Source: an uncultured Chloroflexota bacterium (GTDB lineage: Bacteria; Chloroflexota; Limnocylindria; Limnocylindrales; CSP1-4). From it: 6,594 nt of DNA. Below are positions 6,410-6,594 of the stretch, one piece after another. The position numbers and the translations under genes were made by a program. Location of the stretch: positions 1 to 6,594 of the forward strand of contig CAIYZX010000681.1 in assembly GCA_903930745.1 (NCBI GenBank), in the 5' to 3' direction. The stretch's first letter is position 1. Each line of letters starts with the position of its first letter. Below the pieces are notes generated by a model. It was not told the DNA's origin and ran no database searches. It worked only from the letters and a program-made list of their open reading frames with translations.

Positions 6410-6433
6410 GGCACAGATCTGATCATTAGTCAA
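6405..6433 (-). promoter_or_regulatory. Sigma-70-type promoter for the riboswitch-HDAC transcript
   Basis: On the - strand, TTGACT (6433-6428) and CATAAT (6410-6405) are separated by exactly 17 bp and match the -35 and -10 consensus at five of six positions each. It lies in the only clearly AT-rich patch of the window. Predicted transcription start is near 6398, giving a leader of about 130 nt that contains the whole aptamer. The spacer holds the overlapping palindromes CAGATCTG and TGATCA, with no known factor assigned. Confidence 0.75.
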
Positions 6434-6464
6434 CCACGACGCGCGGACAGGGGCACCCGAAGCC

Positions 6465-6594
6465 ATGAGCGACAACCTCACAGAGGCCGAGTTCCTCGGG
6501 TCGTACAGCCTCGAGGCGTGGCCTCGGCCGTCGGTGACCGTGGATGTCGCGGTCCTCACCGTCCGGGACGGGGCGCTCCACGCGCTGCTCATCC
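6465..6594 (+). CDS. Nudix-family protein, N-terminal 43 residues, cut by the window edge
   Basis: The frame opens at ATG 6465 and runs off the right end. The visible residues, with PRPSVTVDVAVLTVRDGALHALLI at the end, match the opening strands of the Nudix fold as seen in ADP-ribose pyrophosphatase/NrtR-like proteins, where a short lead containing a Tyr and an RPSVTVDV-type segment precedes the domain. The Nudix box (GX5EX7REUXEEXGU) would lie outside the window, so catalytic competence and the choice between hydrolase and NrtR-type regulator cannot be judged. AGGGG at 6449-6453, 11 nt before the ATG, is a possible but distant ribosome-binding site. It is divergent from the riboswitch-controlled HDAC-like gene and shares its control region. 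Confidence 0.8.
   Translation, partial: MSDNLTEAEFLGSYSLEAWPRPSVTVDVAVLTVRDGALHALLI

Noticed and set aside
6414..6425. Overlapping palindromes CAGATCTG and TGATCA as a defined operator
   Set aside because: They are short, and I recognise no regulator consensus; kept only as a note within the promoter entry.
6266..6592. Extension of the HDAC-like protein to an upstream start, giving 416 residues
   Set aside because: The extra 109 residues show no family similarity and would cover the promoter, riboswitch and the start of the divergent Nudix gene; ATG 6265 has a good Shine-Dalgarno.

Overview
The window is GC-rich (roughly 70% or more by eye), with dense genes, very short intergenic gaps, strong G/C third-position codon use and alanine/arginine/glycine-rich proteins. 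This fits a high-GC free-living bacterium. A Chloroflexota lineage (Limnocylindria-like) or an actinobacterium is my best guess, but that rests on overall style and gene content, not on a marker gene. I see no mobile element, tRNA, rRNA or CRISPR array.

Layout from left to right: (1) the C-terminal two-thirds of a DEAD-box RNA helicase on the + strand, cut by the left edge, ending in a disordered Gly/Arg/Gln tail that contains a 51-bp tandem repeat; (2) a 55-bp convergent gap holding an inverted repeat; (3) an MttB-superfamily corrinoid methyltransferase on the - strand, with no in-frame amber codon; (4) 35 bp away and divergent, an 835-residue fusion of an FAD-dependent amine oxidase with a GcvT-type folate domain, of the dimethylglycine/sarcosine dehydrogenase family; (5) convergent with it and only 4 bp away, a histone-deacetylase-fold Zn amidohydrolase on the - strand; (6) a roughly 200-bp divergent control region; (7) the first 43 codons of a Nudix-family protein on the + strand, cut by the right edge.

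The main discovery is in the control region. The 5' leader of the HDAC-like gene folds by eye into a compact SAM-I-clan riboswitch aptamer (6275-6360, - strand). It has a P1 stem, a P2 stem with a candidate kink-turn, the GCAACC and GGTGC core strings, a P3 stem, and a 6-bp pseudoknot between the P2 loop and the segment after P3. It lacks P4, as in the SAM-I/IV variant type. A near-consensus promoter (TTGACT, 17 bp, CATAAT) sits just upstream, and the Shine-Dalgarno sequence of the HDAC-like gene overlaps the 3' strand of P1. Translation should therefore be switched off when S-adenosylmethionine is bound. The next gene is convergent, so this HDAC-like gene appears to be the riboswitch's only target.

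How the genes might work together: the methyltransferase and the flavin/folate enzyme look like a pair that strips methyl groups from N-methylated amines such as glycine betaine and dimethylglycine and passes them to corrinoid or tetrahydrofolate carriers. A SAM-sensing switch next door fits a neighbourhood tied to one-carbon and methyl metabolism, but the substrate of the HDAC-like enzyme and any link to SAM remain inference.
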